The translations under genes were made by a program, and so were the position numbers. From Halomonas sp. SpR8 (GTDB lineage: Bacteria > Pseudomonadota > Gammaproteobacteria > Pseudomonadales > Halomonadaceae): DNA of 64,000 bases. A model generated the notes under the pieces. The model ran no database searches. It saw only the letters and a list, made by a program, of their open reading frames with translations, and was not told the origin of the DNA. This document shows, one piece after another, positions 8,971-18,000 of this stretch (positions are counted from its first letter, which is position 1; each line of letters opens with the position of its first letter). The stretch covers positions 186,001 to 250,000 of the forward strand of contig NZ_JAUAMC010000002.1 of NCBI RefSeq assembly GCF_031010195.1. Direction: 5' to 3'.

Positions 8971-9026
8971 TTAGCACAGGCTTTAAAGCCTGACGTTTAG
9001 CAAAGCATCGTTCAGAAAAATACCTT

Positions 9027-11087
9027 TTAGAAACGCACTTCTAATCCACCATAAACACTGCGCCCGGGAGCAGGTTCGTAGAAACGCCCAAAGGTGCCGT
9101 TCAAGCGCACGTTGGCGTAGTGCTCTTCATCAAACAGATTGCGCACACCTACGTAAGCATTTAGCCGTGTATCGCTACCCAACTGCCAGCCATCCCCCAC
9201 ACGCAGGTTTACCAGCCAGTAGCTATCAACCTCTGTTTCATTGGCGTTGTCGGCCACCATATCACCCGTGTACTGAGCTTCCAGCGTCGCAAAGCGCTCA
9301 TCAATCCCCTGCCAGGTTAGCTGGTTGACCCAGGTTTGCTCGGGCAGGCCGGGAATACGATTACCAGCAAAGCTTTCAGTGGGGGTGGCGAACTGATCAA
9401 ACTCATAACGGGCTAGCGTCAGGGCGCTATTTAGCCGCCACTGGCTAGCCACCTGCCAACCCAGCGACAGCTCAATGCCGTCCCGGTCGGTGTCGCCCGC
9501 GTTTTGATAGAAGGTGCGGCCGCCGTCATCATAAGGCACCAGCTCATCGCGTACGCGCACTGAAAACAGCGCTAAATCGTAATCCATCGCCAGCGGCTCG
9601 ACATAACCTCGCAGACCCACCTCACGGTTCCAGGCTTTTTGCGGCGACACCGATGGGTTAAAACCGCCGCCTGCGGGGTTAGCAAACTCTGAGAACGTCG
9701 GCGTTTCAAAAGCAGTACCGGTATTGATATAAGCCTGATGCTGCGGGCGATAACGGTAGCTTAGCCCCGCCGAACCGCTCCACTCATTGAAGGTTTGATC
9801 ACCGCTTTGGTCGCCATCGTCTTGGAAGCGGTCATCCACTTCTAATTCAACCCGATCAAAACGCGCTCCGAGGGAGAGCGTCACTTGCTCGGTGAGCGCC
9901 AGGTCGCCCTGGGCAAACACTCCCGCTGAGGTCGCGGTTTGGGTCTCTTCCGCCACCTGCTCGCCGACAACGCCTTGGCCGTTTACATCGTTGCGGAAGC
10001 GCTCATCGTCCTGGCGGGCCACATCAACACCGGTGATATAGCTCAACGGCAGGCCACCCAGGCTGACTTCATGGTGATACTCGGCGCTCGCGCCCAGGTA
10101 ATCGCGCTGGTAGCCGATGCGGCTATCGCCCACGTAGGGCAGTTGCTGCTCAAAATCGCGCTGCGCGACGAAGCCTTTTAAATAGAACTCGCCAGTGCCT
10201 GCGGACAAATCCTCGTACTGTAATCCGAGAAGCTGCTGATCAACGCTCTGCCCTGCGTCTAGCGCCAGCGAATTAGGTGCAGCTTGATCACGGCCACTCG
10301 CCACTTCACGCGCGTTCAGCGCGCCAGGATCTTCGGAGCGGGGATTTTCAAGCAGATTAATGATCGCGGTTAACGCCCGATCGCTGCCTAACTCGCGGCG
10401 CAGCTTGGCATTCAGCAGGTATTTCTCTGTGGAGCTCTGCTCCCGATAACCATCCACATTGAGCGCTGAGAAACTCACATGGTGCGACCAATCCCCCTGA
10501 GCACCACCTGTTTGCACGACCGCTTTACGGTAGCCATCGCTTCCCACCTCGGTGCGCACGCTTGAGCCAGGGTTATCGCGCCCGTCGGCGGTAGTGACAT
10601 CAATTACTCCACCTGCCGCGTTACCGTAAAGCACCGAAGAGGGGCCACGAATGACTTCAATACGCTCAGCACTGTCCAGGTCAATGGCATCTAACTGTGC
10701 CTGGCCGTCCGGCAGCGTATAGGGAATACCGTCGACCATCACCGTAATCCCGCGCACGCCAAACGGGGCGCGGGCACCAAAGCCGCGAATAGAGATTCGC
10801 TGGCCTTGGGCAAAGTTGTCGCGGTTTTGCAGGAAAACCCCTGGCACCCGCACCAGCGCTTCATCTATTCGCGTCCGCTGCTGGCCTTGAGCGATGGCTT
10901 CGCGGTCGAGCGAGGTTACCGCCGCGGGAGTGGCATATAGCTCCCGCGATAGCCGAGGCGCCGTCACTTCCAGCGTGGCCAAGCTATTGCTATCGGCCGG
11001 ATTCTCTTGAGCCCAGCTTTGGCCTGCACCAAGGCAGCTTAATAAGCAAAAAGATGTGGTGGTTACTTTTAACGGCAGGTTGAACAC
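9027..11087 (-). CDS. TonB-dependent outer-membrane receptor of the YncD/PqqU type
   Basis: A 686-residue receptor starting at a GTG with GGAGAGG just upstream. There is a signal peptide to about residue 26, a TonB-box-like LATLEVTA near 35-42, a plug domain (VPGVFLQNR, ISIRGFGARAPFGVRG, VDGIPYTLPDGQ, EVIRGPSSVLYGNAAGGV) and a 22-strand barrel ending in a C-terminal Phe. The plug phrases and the ending (FGRFYEPAPGRSVYGG) closely resemble E. coli YncD, reported as the outer-membrane transporter for the cofactor PQQ and called PqqU. The convergent neighbour is a PQQ-dependent dehydrogenase, which fits PQQ scavenging. Assignment to PQQ rather than another chelate is inference from similarity plus neighbourhood. 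Confidence 0.85.
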   Translation of the reverse strand: MFNLPLKVTTTSFCLLSCLGAGQSWAQENPADSNSLATLEVTAPRLSRELYATPAAVTSLDREAIAQGQQRTRIDEALVRVPGVFLQNRDNFAQGQRISIRGFGARAPFGVRGITVMVDGIPYTLPDGQAQLDAIDLDSAERIEVIRGPSSVLYGNAAGGVIDVTTADGRDNPGSSVRTEVGSDGYRKAVVQTGGAQGDWSHHVSFSALNVDGYREQSSTEKYLLNAKLRRELGSDRALTAIINLLENPRSEDPGALNAREVASGRDQAAPNSLALDAGQSVDQQLLGLQYEDLSAGTGEFYLKGFVAQRDFEQQLPYVGDSRIGYQRDYLGASAEYHHEVSLGGLPLSYITGVDVARQDDERFRNDVNGQGVVGEQVAEETQTATSAGVFAQGDLALTEQVTLSLGARFDRVELEVDDRFQDDGDQSGDQTFNEWSGSAGLSYRYRPQHQAYINTGTAFETPTFSEFANPAGGGFNPSVSPQKAWNREVGLRGYVEPLAMDYDLALFSVRVRDELVPYDDGGRTFYQNAGDTDRDGIELSLGWQVASQWRLNSALTLARYEFDQFATPTESFAGNRIPGLPEQTWVNQLTWQGIDERFATLEAQYTGDMVADNANETEVDSYWLVNLRVGDGWQLGSDTRLNAYVGVRNLFDEEHYANVRLNGTFGRFYEPAPGRSVYGGLEVRF

Positions 11088-11240
11088 GGAGCCTCTCCCA
11101 AACAGCGTAGAGCGAAATAAATGGCGGAATTGAACGATTGTCTACTCGGCTAGTCGTAGAGAATTAGCCAAGGCATGGATAAATAGATTGATCGTGCCTA
11201 CACTTGTACAAGCTACCCCAGTGAAAGCAAAGGAGGCTTC

Positions 11241-11414
11241 ATGGCGTTTACCGCGACTGATCCAATCAAGATGATTTTTGCCGTTATCCTTCCACCACTC
11301 GGCGTATTTTTCGAGGTCGGCTTTAAAGGACACTTTTGGCTGAACATTATTCTAACGCTATTTGGCTTCATACCGGGCATCATCCATGCGTTTTATGTGA
11401 TATTGAAACACTAG
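11241..11414 (+). CDS. Pmp3/YqaE (UPF0057) family small membrane protein
   Basis: A 57-residue protein with AGGAGG four bases before its ATG. Two hydrophobic helices (about residues 10-28 and 32-53) flank the family signature: MIFAVILPPLGVFFEVGFKG and LNIILTLFGFIPGIIHAFYV. Pmp3 homologues in yeast and plants affect membrane potential and salt tolerance; bacterial members such as YqaE are often stress-induced, though the molecular role is unclear. In a halophile a role in membrane or ionic stress is plausible but unproven. A frame on the opposite strand here is a shadow. It diverges from the PqqU-like receptor. Confidence 0.92.
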   Translation: MAFTATDPIKMIFAVILPPLGVFFEVGFKGHFWLNIILTLFGFIPGIIHAFYVILKH

Positions 11415-11440
11415 GTTTTAAGAGCCGGTTTTTAAGAGCC
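11415..11440. repeat. 13/14-bp tandem duplication directly after the Pmp3 stop
   Basis: GTTTTAAGAGCCG is followed by GTTTTTAAGAGCCA, beginning with the first base after the TAG stop. One extra T in the second copy. Confidence 0.8.
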
Positions 11441-11459
11441 ACTTACTAGTCAGACAACG

Positions 11460-11490
11460 CCGCCCAAGCTAACGCTGGGGCGGTTTTTTC
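11460..11490 (+). terminator. Rho-independent terminator of the Pmp3 gene
   Basis: CCGCCC pairs with GGGCGG, with an AGC/GCT extension, followed by six Ts. It lies 46 bases after the Pmp3 stop. Confidence 0.85.
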
Positions 11491-11682
11491 TTTAAGCGTA
11501 ATTATCATTTATTAACAGCGATATTGTCGTACGGCCAGCTGCGAAAAGAAATAGTGCGCGCCTCCAACGCTTGGAAACGCGCATCATCAGATATAAGAAG
11601 CAAGATAATCCAGAAAGGCTTTGACACACGCCGGATTTCATGGCACTGTAGCGCCAGTTGGTTAGCAAGCAAGCATGGTTTC

Positions 11683-11728
11683 AGAAGTGTACGAAAAAGA
11701 TTTAGAAGTGTACGAGATAGACGTGTAC
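11683..11728. repeat. 21-bp near-tandem repeat with three GTGTAC cores upstream of the cold-shock gene
   Basis: AGAAGTGTACGA occurs at 11683-11694 and again at 11704-11715 (period 21), and a third GTGTAC core lies at 11723-11728. They lie about 105-145 bases before the cold-shock start, in a leader or promoter region, so they may bind a regulator or form RNA structure. The role is unknown. Confidence 0.65.
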
Positions 11729-11751
11729 AAAATCTTTCGGCAAGACTGCAA

Positions 11752-11780
11752 TTGTATTCCTTGTTTTATCCGCTATTAAT
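11752..11780 (+). promoter_or_regulatory. Candidate promoter of the cold-shock gene
   Basis: TTGTAT (11752-11757) and TATTAA (11774-11779) are spaced 16 bases apart, about 50 bases before the ATG. The match is fair, not strong. Many csp genes have long leaders that sense temperature, so a start further upstream is also possible. Apart from this, the repeats and the Pmp3 terminator, I see no gene between 11415 and 11831. Confidence 0.35.
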
Positions 11781-11831
11781 CTGGGTGATACCAGGAACTT
11801 TACAATGCGCTTTGCGCGAAAGGATTTTACT

Positions 11832-12038
11832 ATGTCTACTGGCACAGTTAAGTGGTTCAACGATACTAAAGGCTTCGGTTTTATTGCTCCTTCTGACGGC
11901 GGCGATGACCTGTTTGCCCATTTCTCTGAAATTCAAGCAGACGGCTTCAAAACCCTGCAAGAAGGCGCTAACGTCTCTTTTGACGTTACCCAGGGTAAGA
12001 AAGGCCTTCAGGCTTCAAACATCAAGCAAATTTCCTAA
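11832..12038 (+). CDS. Cold-shock domain protein (CspA family)
   Basis: A 68-residue single cold-shock domain, full length for the family. RNP1 (KGFGFIAP, residues 13-20) and RNP2 (DLFAHFS, residues 26-32) are intact, as is the N-terminal GTVKWFN. These proteins bind single-stranded RNA or DNA and melt secondary structure, usually as RNA chaperones in the cytoplasm. The start at 11832 is chosen because AAAGGA precedes it and the protein then begins like all Csp proteins; an in-frame ATG nine codons upstream adds an atypical extension. A hairpin pair follows the gene. Confidence 0.95.
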   Translation: MSTGTVKWFNDTKGFGFIAPSDGGDDLFAHFSEIQADGFKTLQEGANVSFDVTQGKKGLQASNIKQIS

Positions 12039-12060
12039 CATTTATTGTTAGCAGTTTGCT

Positions 12061-12109
12061 CGAACCTTTCGAGGTTCGGATAACAAGGCCCGCTTATGCG
12101 GGCCTTGTT
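12061..12109 (+). terminator. Double hairpin downstream of the cold-shock gene
   Basis: First stem CGAACCT-TTCG-AGGTTCG (12061-12078), with a stable UUCG-type loop. The second is a perfect 12-bp stem, AACAAGGCCCGC with its complement around TTAT (12082-12109). The second is followed by only a weak T run, so it may act as terminator, 3'-end stabiliser or both. Confidence 0.7.
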
Positions 12110-12150
12110 GCGTTTGGAGTATGTTGTGTTTGGAGCCTACCAATGTTGCG
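12105..12150. repeat. Degenerate 16-bp tandem repeats between cspA-type gene and rlmA
   Basis: TGTTGCGTTTGGAG, TGTTGTGTTTGGAG and TGTTGCGTTGGGA follow one another, with some spacer before the third. The first copy overlaps the terminator stem. They lie just beyond the rlmA stop codon. Confidence 0.55.
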
Positions 12151-12173
12151 TTGGGAACTTAAGCACCCCTTTC

Positions 12174-13058
12174 TTATATCCGCGCATATATCAATATTCG
12201 CACATCCACCGTCACTGTTAGCCTCTCAAGCGCTGCCGCGCGAGCACGCCCTTCGGCGCTGGCCCGGTAAAGATGCGGTGTCATCGCCAACAGATCGGCA
12301 ATTTGTTCGCTTCCCTTCAGTGGTAACGAGTAGCTTACTCTCTCGCTGCTATAGTTAGAAAAGCCTTCTAGTGCTTCCGCCTCACTCGAACGTTCGGGCT
12401 TTAATGTGGGGTAGATAATCTTCCGCAGCTCGCGCAGATGATCAGGCCCCGCCTCTACTTGCAGCAGCACACCGCCCGTTTTCAGCACACGAGCAAACTC
12501 GCTAGCCACAGGAAAGCCAAACATGCACAGGACGCTATCCAACGTTCCCGTCTGCACCGGCAAGTGCGCATTACTTCCCACCACCCAACTGCTTAGCGGT
12601 GATTGCTTAGCATCTTGTTTGGCAGCAGCTAGCACCGCCCACTTAGAGATATCCAATCCTATCAGCGAAAGTGACCGCGTGTTAGCCGCAGCGTCAGCTA
12701 GTTGGCGAAGGTAGTAACCTTCCCCACAGCCCGCATCCAGGCAGTTAAACGGCTCACTGTTTAGCAATTGAGACTCAGCGTAGCCCAACACGGCATGACC
12801 GACGGCATCCGCGATGGGCTGATAGTGCCCAGCGTCAAGAAAGCGCTGGCGAGCAGCCACCATTGTCTTGCTATCACCCGGATCGTGGGAGCGCTTTTGC
12901 TGCACTGGCAGTAAGTTAACGTAGCCCTGCTTGGCGATATCAAAGCTGTGCCCCTCAGGGCAGCTCCAAGCGCTGCCCGAGTGAGCTAGCGGGCTGCCAT
13001 CTAATGGGCAGGCCAGCGCCTGGAAAGGAGTGATGCTCATAGCTGTTTCTGTAACCAT
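12174..13058 (-). CDS. rlmA: 23S rRNA (guanine(745)-N1)-methyltransferase RlmA
   Basis: A 294-residue protein matching RlmA, which methylates G745 in helix 35 of 23S rRNA using S-adenosylmethionine. The N-terminal zinc-finger region has LACPLDGSPL and WSCPEGHSFDIAKQGYVNLL, followed by the SAM pocket (CLDAGCGEGYY) and the catalytic-domain blocks SLIGLDISKWAVLAAAK and GGVLLQVEAGPDHLREL. The family is usually about 270 residues, so the true start may be the Met at residue 7 (position 13040); neither start has a clear ribosome binding site. It converges with nothing and is followed by the csp hairpins on the other strand. Confidence 0.9.
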   Translation of the reverse strand: MVTETAMSITPFQALACPLDGSPLAHSGSAWSCPEGHSFDIAKQGYVNLLPVQQKRSHDPGDSKTMVAARQRFLDAGHYQPIADAVGHAVLGYAESQLLNSEPFNCLDAGCGEGYYLRQLADAAANTRSLSLIGLDISKWAVLAAAKQDAKQSPLSSWVVGSNAHLPVQTGTLDSVLCMFGFPVASEFARVLKTGGVLLQVEAGPDHLRELRKIIYPTLKPERSSEAEALEGFSNYSSERVSYSLPLKGSEQIADLLAMTPHLYRASAEGRARAAALERLTVTVDVRILIYARI

Positions 13059-13095
13059 TGTGGAAGGGTTGGAAGTGCCATAGAGGGCTGACCAT

Positions 13096-14025
13096 TCAGC
13101 GCGTCACCAGGACAATGCCGACCAAGATAACGCCGCCGCCGATCAGAAAATTGATGCTTAGCGGCTCATTGAGCAACAGGGTACCAAAAAGGACGCCGAA
13201 AAGCGGGCCTAGAAAAGAGAACACGCCCAACTGGGACGCGCGATAGCGGCGAAGCAGCGTGAACCACAGCATCAGTGCGGCAAATGAAATAATCAGCGCC
13301 TGAAAAGCGAGGCTAGCAACCGCCATGGAAGTAAACTGCGCGCTCATTAACTGCCCCGACAGCGCCGCCACTGGCAGTAGCAACAACGCCGTCACACTTA
13401 GTTGATAACTCAGAGTGAGCTCTGCGGGGGCCTCAGACAGCGATGTCTTGCGGATCACCACCGTCGTCGCCGCCCAAGAGAACCCGGCCAGCAAACCCAA
13501 CGCATCGCCGATGAGAATATCGATGCTGTAGGCACCGCTCGGCGCCATGGCAATCACCATGCCCAGAAACGCCAAGCCAACGCCCCACCACTGGCGAGGA
13601 GAGAGCTGCTCCCCCGGTACCCAAAGATGTAATCCAAGCGCTGCGAAGATGGGCGCGGTATAGAGAAAGACCGACATATGCGAAGCCAGCGTATAGGTCA
13701 GCCCCCAAGCGACAAAAACGAACTCAGCAGCAAAGCCAAGGCCAACCAGTAGCCCAGGGCCCCAGTGGAGCCCCACATCCGCCCAGCGAATGCCGCGCCA
13801 ATAGGCAAGCAATCCCACCAGACAGCCTGCGATAGCGGAGCGCAGGGCGATCTGCACCACAGGTGAGATATCCTCAGCCACGCCTTTAATCGCCACCTGC
13901 TGAAATCCCAGCACCAAACAAAACAGTAGCATTAGCGAGGCTGCCGTCGCATCCACAGACTTTCGCTGCGTATGCCCTAGCATGCTGGCAGTATGGGCAT
14001 TTGAGGCTATCCTTTGATTATTCAT
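13096..14025 (-). CDS. DMT-superfamily transporter with EamA domains
   Basis: A 309-residue inner-membrane protein with about ten helices in two EamA halves; LVLGFQQVAIKGVAEDISPV opens the first and ALGLLAGFSWAATTVVIRKT the second. It probably exports an amino acid or other small metabolite; the substrate is not visible. The ATG has AGGAG six bases upstream. It diverges from a GcvA-type LysR regulator (14123), which probably controls it. Confidence 0.88.
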   Translation of the reverse strand: MNNQRIASNAHTASMLGHTQRKSVDATAASLMLLFCLVLGFQQVAIKGVAEDISPVVQIALRSAIAGCLVGLLAYWRGIRWADVGLHWGPGLLVGLGFAAEFVFVAWGLTYTLASHMSVFLYTAPIFAALGLHLWVPGEQLSPRQWWGVGLAFLGMVIAMAPSGAYSIDILIGDALGLLAGFSWAATTVVIRKTSLSEAPAELTLSYQLSVTALLLLPVAALSGQLMSAQFTSMAVASLAFQALIISFAALMLWFTLLRRYRASQLGVFSFLGPLFGVLFGTLLLNEPLSINFLIGGGVILVGIVLVTR

Positions 14026-14122
14026 AGTGAGCTCCTATAACATCAAGGCGCTCATTGGAGCAGTAAGCGAAACGGCATACAAACGATTACTTATCAAACC
14101 TAGGCTTAGGAAAACTCACGCT

Positions 14123-15070
14123 ATGAGAATAGAAAGGCTTCCGCTGAATGCACTGCGCGCATTTGCCGAAGCCGTGCGGGAAAATAGCTTCAAAGCCGCC
14201 GCGCATCGTTTAGGGGTGACCCCTGGGGCCGTTAGTCGGCAGGTGAAACAGCTTGAGGATCGCTTGGGCGTGGTGCTGTTTGAACGGCATGCCAATGGCG
14301 TGTGCGCAACCGAAGCAGGCCGAGGGCTTGCTGAAGATGTGCAAGCGGGTCTTTTGCGCATCGCCAGTGGCGTGCAGAACGTCACCGAGCGCTCAGAAGA
14401 CGCTTTTCGCTTGCTATTGAGTGCGCCACCTTCTTTCCTACAGCTTTGGCTACTCCCCCGCTTACCCGGTTTTGAAGCCAATGAGCGGCAAATAGAGATC
14501 TCTCTGGATGCCGAGGCGCGCTTATCGCCGCCGCTATGGATGCCCAACAGGGCACGCTTATCGTTACGCTACGGCCAGGGGCCCTGGCCCGGTGTCACCA
14601 GCCAGCGTCTGCTTGAAGACACCCTCTTTCCTGTTTGCTCGCCCACCCTGTTAGCGCAGGAACATATACACACGCCCGCCGACTTGCTGGCCCAGACACT
14701 GCTCACCGTGGACTGGTGCAGCCAAGCGGGTCACCCTATCCCAAGCTGGCACGACTGGTTTAAAAACGCTGGGGTGACAATCAAGAAGATCCCCCACCAG
14801 CGCCAATACTCGCTCTACAGTTTGGCGCTCGATCAGGCTATGGCCGGGCAGGGCGTGGTACTGGCCAGCTACCCATTGGTAGCCGACCGTCTCATCAGCG
14901 GGGTGTTGGTGCGCCCTTTTGCGGAGCACTATCCGCTCGACTCTCCATTCGCCTATGAACTGGTTCTGCCTTCTGAAGGCGTAACACCACCGGCAGTGGC
15001 ACGCTTCATCGAGTGGCTAGAACAAGAAGCCGCCCACTTTCGGGGCACGCCCCCAGACAGGCATCTATAA
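14123..15070 (+). CDS. LysR family regulator, GcvA-like
   Basis: A 315-residue regulator. I take the ATG at 14123, preceded by AGGAAA, because the protein then starts like GcvA-type proteins (RLPLNALRAFAEAVRENSFKAAA). The helix-turn-helix covers residues 10-65, with VTPGAVSRQVKQLE as the recognition part; the effector domain follows. It diverges from an EamA transporter and its stop is only 12 bases before the LplT-Aas fusion, so it may be cotranscribed with that gene too. The target is inferred from position only. Confidence 0.9.
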   Translation: MRIERLPLNALRAFAEAVRENSFKAAAHRLGVTPGAVSRQVKQLEDRLGVVLFERHANGVCATEAGRGLAEDVQAGLLRIASGVQNVTERSEDAFRLLLSAPPSFLQLWLLPRLPGFEANERQIEISLDAEARLSPPLWMPNRARLSLRYGQGPWPGVTSQRLLEDTLFPVCSPTLLAQEHIHTPADLLAQTLLTVDWCSQAGHPIPSWHDWFKNAGVTIKKIPHQRQYSLYSLALDQAMAGQGVVLASYPLVADRLISGVLVRPFAEHYPLDSPFAYELVLPSEGVTPPAVARFIEWLEQEAAHFRGTPPDRHL

Positions 15071-15082
15071 GGCAACTCAACC

Positions 15083-18000
15083 ATGCATCGACTGCTACAC
15101 GTGAAGGGCGCCTTGCCCTATCTGATCGCCATCTTTCTCAATGCCTTTGTGGATCTGGGCCACAAGATCGTCATTCAGAACACAATCTTCAAAAGCTACG
15201 ATGGCGAAACACAGGTCGTACTTACCGCGCTGGTTAACGGGCTTATCCTGCTGCCGTTTATTTTGCTGTTCAGCCCGGCTGGGCACGTGGCCGACACTTA
15301 CCCCAAAGTACGCATTTTGCGCGCATCGGCCTGGGCCGCGGTGGCGGTTTCACTGGGCATTACGGCCGCTTATTATCAGGGCTGGTTTTGGCTTGCATTC
15401 GCGTTGACACTGCTGCTGGCTATTCAGTCCGCCTTCTACTCACCGGCCAAATACGGCTTGGTGAAAGGGCTGTTCGGCAAGCCGCGCCTGGCAGAAGCCA
15501 ACGGGTTGATCCAGGCTGTCACGATTGGCGCCATTCTGGCAGGCACCGTGGCGTTTACTGCCCTGTTTGAAACCTGGATAACACCGACTGATCAAACCCC
15601 GGCACAGTTGTTGCACCAGATAGCGCCACTGGGTTGGCTGCTAGTACTCAATAGCGCTATTCAGGTGGCAACGCTTTATCGCCTGCCGCTGGATAACACC
15701 ACGCGACCGGATACCCCGCTCACCTGGCAGCGCTACATCAAGGGCACAGCCCTGAAAGACAACCTGCGCATTATTGCCCGCCAACCCGTTATCAGGCTCT
15801 CGATTATCGGCCTGGCCACCTTCTGGTCGGTGGGCCAAGTGCTTCTGGCTGCCTTTCCTGCCTATGCCAAAGATGCTTTAAGCATCAATAACACCCTGGT
15901 GTTGCAAGGCATTCTGGCGGCTAGCGGTATCGGGATTGCGCTGGGTTCGGTGCTAGCCAGCAAGCTCTCTCACAATCGCATTGAAACCGGCTTGATCCCT
16001 GTCGGCGCCGTCGGGGTCGCCGTGGGGCTATGGTGCCTGCCGCTGTTAACCACACCCGTTGGCCAAGCGCTAAACTTTGTGTTTATCGGCATGATGGGTG
16101 GACTGTTTATCGTACCGCTTAACGCGCTGATTCAGTTTCACGCCGCCGACAACGAGTTAGGCACCGTGCTGGCCGCCAATAACTGGATACAAAACATCGC
16201 CATGCTGGGCTTTTTGGTGCTCACGGTGCTGTTCGCTTTAGCGGGTGTAGATAGTCATTACTTGCTGTTACTCATTGCCACGGTGGCAATGGTCGGCGGC
16301 GGCTACACCATTGTTAAACTGCCCCAAAGCCTGGTGCGCTTTCTGTTGAGCTTCCTGCTGACACGCCGCTACCGCGTACACGTTCATGGCTTGCAAAACC
16401 TACCCGCCCAGGGCGGCGTGCTGCTATTGGGCAACCACATCAGCTGGGTGGATTGGGCCATGGTGCAGATTGCCAGCCCCCGCCCTGTACGCTTTGTCAT
16501 GCTTAGATCGGTTTATCAGCGCTGGTACCTACGCTGGTTCTTAAAATCTCTGGGCTGTATTCCCATCGAACGCGGCAGCGGTGCCGAACAAGCGCTGGCC
16601 GATGTGGCTGAACAACTCAACGCTGGCGAGGTGGTGTGCCTATTTCCAGAAGGGGCTATTAGCCGCACTGGCCAACTGGGTGAATTCCGCCGCGGCTATG
16701 AGCGCGCCTGTGACATGGCCAACCCCGATGTAAAAATCGTGCCTTTCTACCTGCGCGGCCTGTGGGGTAGCCAGTTCTCCCGCTCGTCCAGCAAGTTAAA
16801 GGAGCTGCGCAACGCGCCGCTGCACCGCTCGGTCGTGGTCGCGTTTGGCAAACCACTGCCCAAAGATACCCCCGCTGATGTGCTTAAGCGGCGCATTTTT
16901 GAGCAGGCGACGCGTTCTTGGCAGCGGGCCATGGACGAGCTACCCACCCTGCCCAACGCCTGGATTCAAAGCGTTAAGCGCCGCCCTAGCGACCTTGCCC
17001 TAGTAGATACCCTGGGCCGACCCCTCAACGCAAGCCAAGCGCTCACCGCCAGCCTGCTGATGGCAAAACGGTTTCGCAAGCTCAACCCAGGTCAGAACGT
17101 CGGCCTACTGCTACCGACTAGCAGTGCAGGCGTTATCGCCAATATAGCCACGCTGCTGGCGGGTAAAACGCTGGTAAATCTTAATATCACCGCCGACCAC
17201 GCGGCAGTTGCTTCTGCCATTTCCCAGGCGGAAATTACCACCGTGTTCACCTCACAGCGCTTTGTGAAGAAGCTTGAGCAGCGCGGTCTCGACGTTAATC
17301 AACTCCTTGCCGAAAAACAGGTGGTTTACCTCGAAAACCTGCAAAGCACCATTGGCCGCGCCGAACGCTTAAGCACCTGGCTCGCAGTACGCATACTGCC
17401 GATGTGGTTAATCCAGCACGGCTTTTGCCGCGGCCACGATGCTAACGCGACCGCCGCCATCCTGTTTTCCAGCGACGGCGAAGGCAATCCCAAGGGCGTG
17501 ATGCTCAGCCACCGCAACCTGATGGCCAATATCAAACAAACCTCTGACGTACTCAACACCCAGAGCAACGATGTATTAATGGGCTCATTGCCGTTGTTTG
17601 ACGCCTTCGGCCTCACGGTCACCCAACTTCTACCGCTGATTGAAGGGCTACCACTGGTGTGCCACGAGGAACCTGACGATGCCCAGGGTATCGCCGACGC
17701 TATTGCCAAACACAAAGTCAGCATCTTGTTTAGTATGCCGATCTCGCTGCAGATGTTTGTCGATAATCCAAAGGTTCAGCCAGCCATGCTGGAAAGCTTG
17801 CGGGCGGTGGTCGTAGGGGCAGAGAAATTCGAGGAGAGCGTACGCGCCAGCTTTGCGGAAAAATTCAACAAGCCTATCTACGAAGGCTACGGCGCGACTG
17901 AAACCGCACCAGTGGCATCGGTCAACCTGCCCGACGCCGTGGGCGCTAACTACCAGCAGGTACAACGCGGCAGCAAGCCAGGCACCGTGGGCATGCCGCT

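Noticed and set aside
11142..11333. Minus-strand frame of 63 residues
   Set aside because: It lies antisense to the Pmp3 gene, which has a strong ribosome binding site and clear family match.
11524..12051. Plus-strand frame of 175 residues across the cold-shock leader and gene
   Set aside because: It overlaps the whole cold-shock gene in another frame, has no ribosome binding site and looks like translated non-coding DNA.
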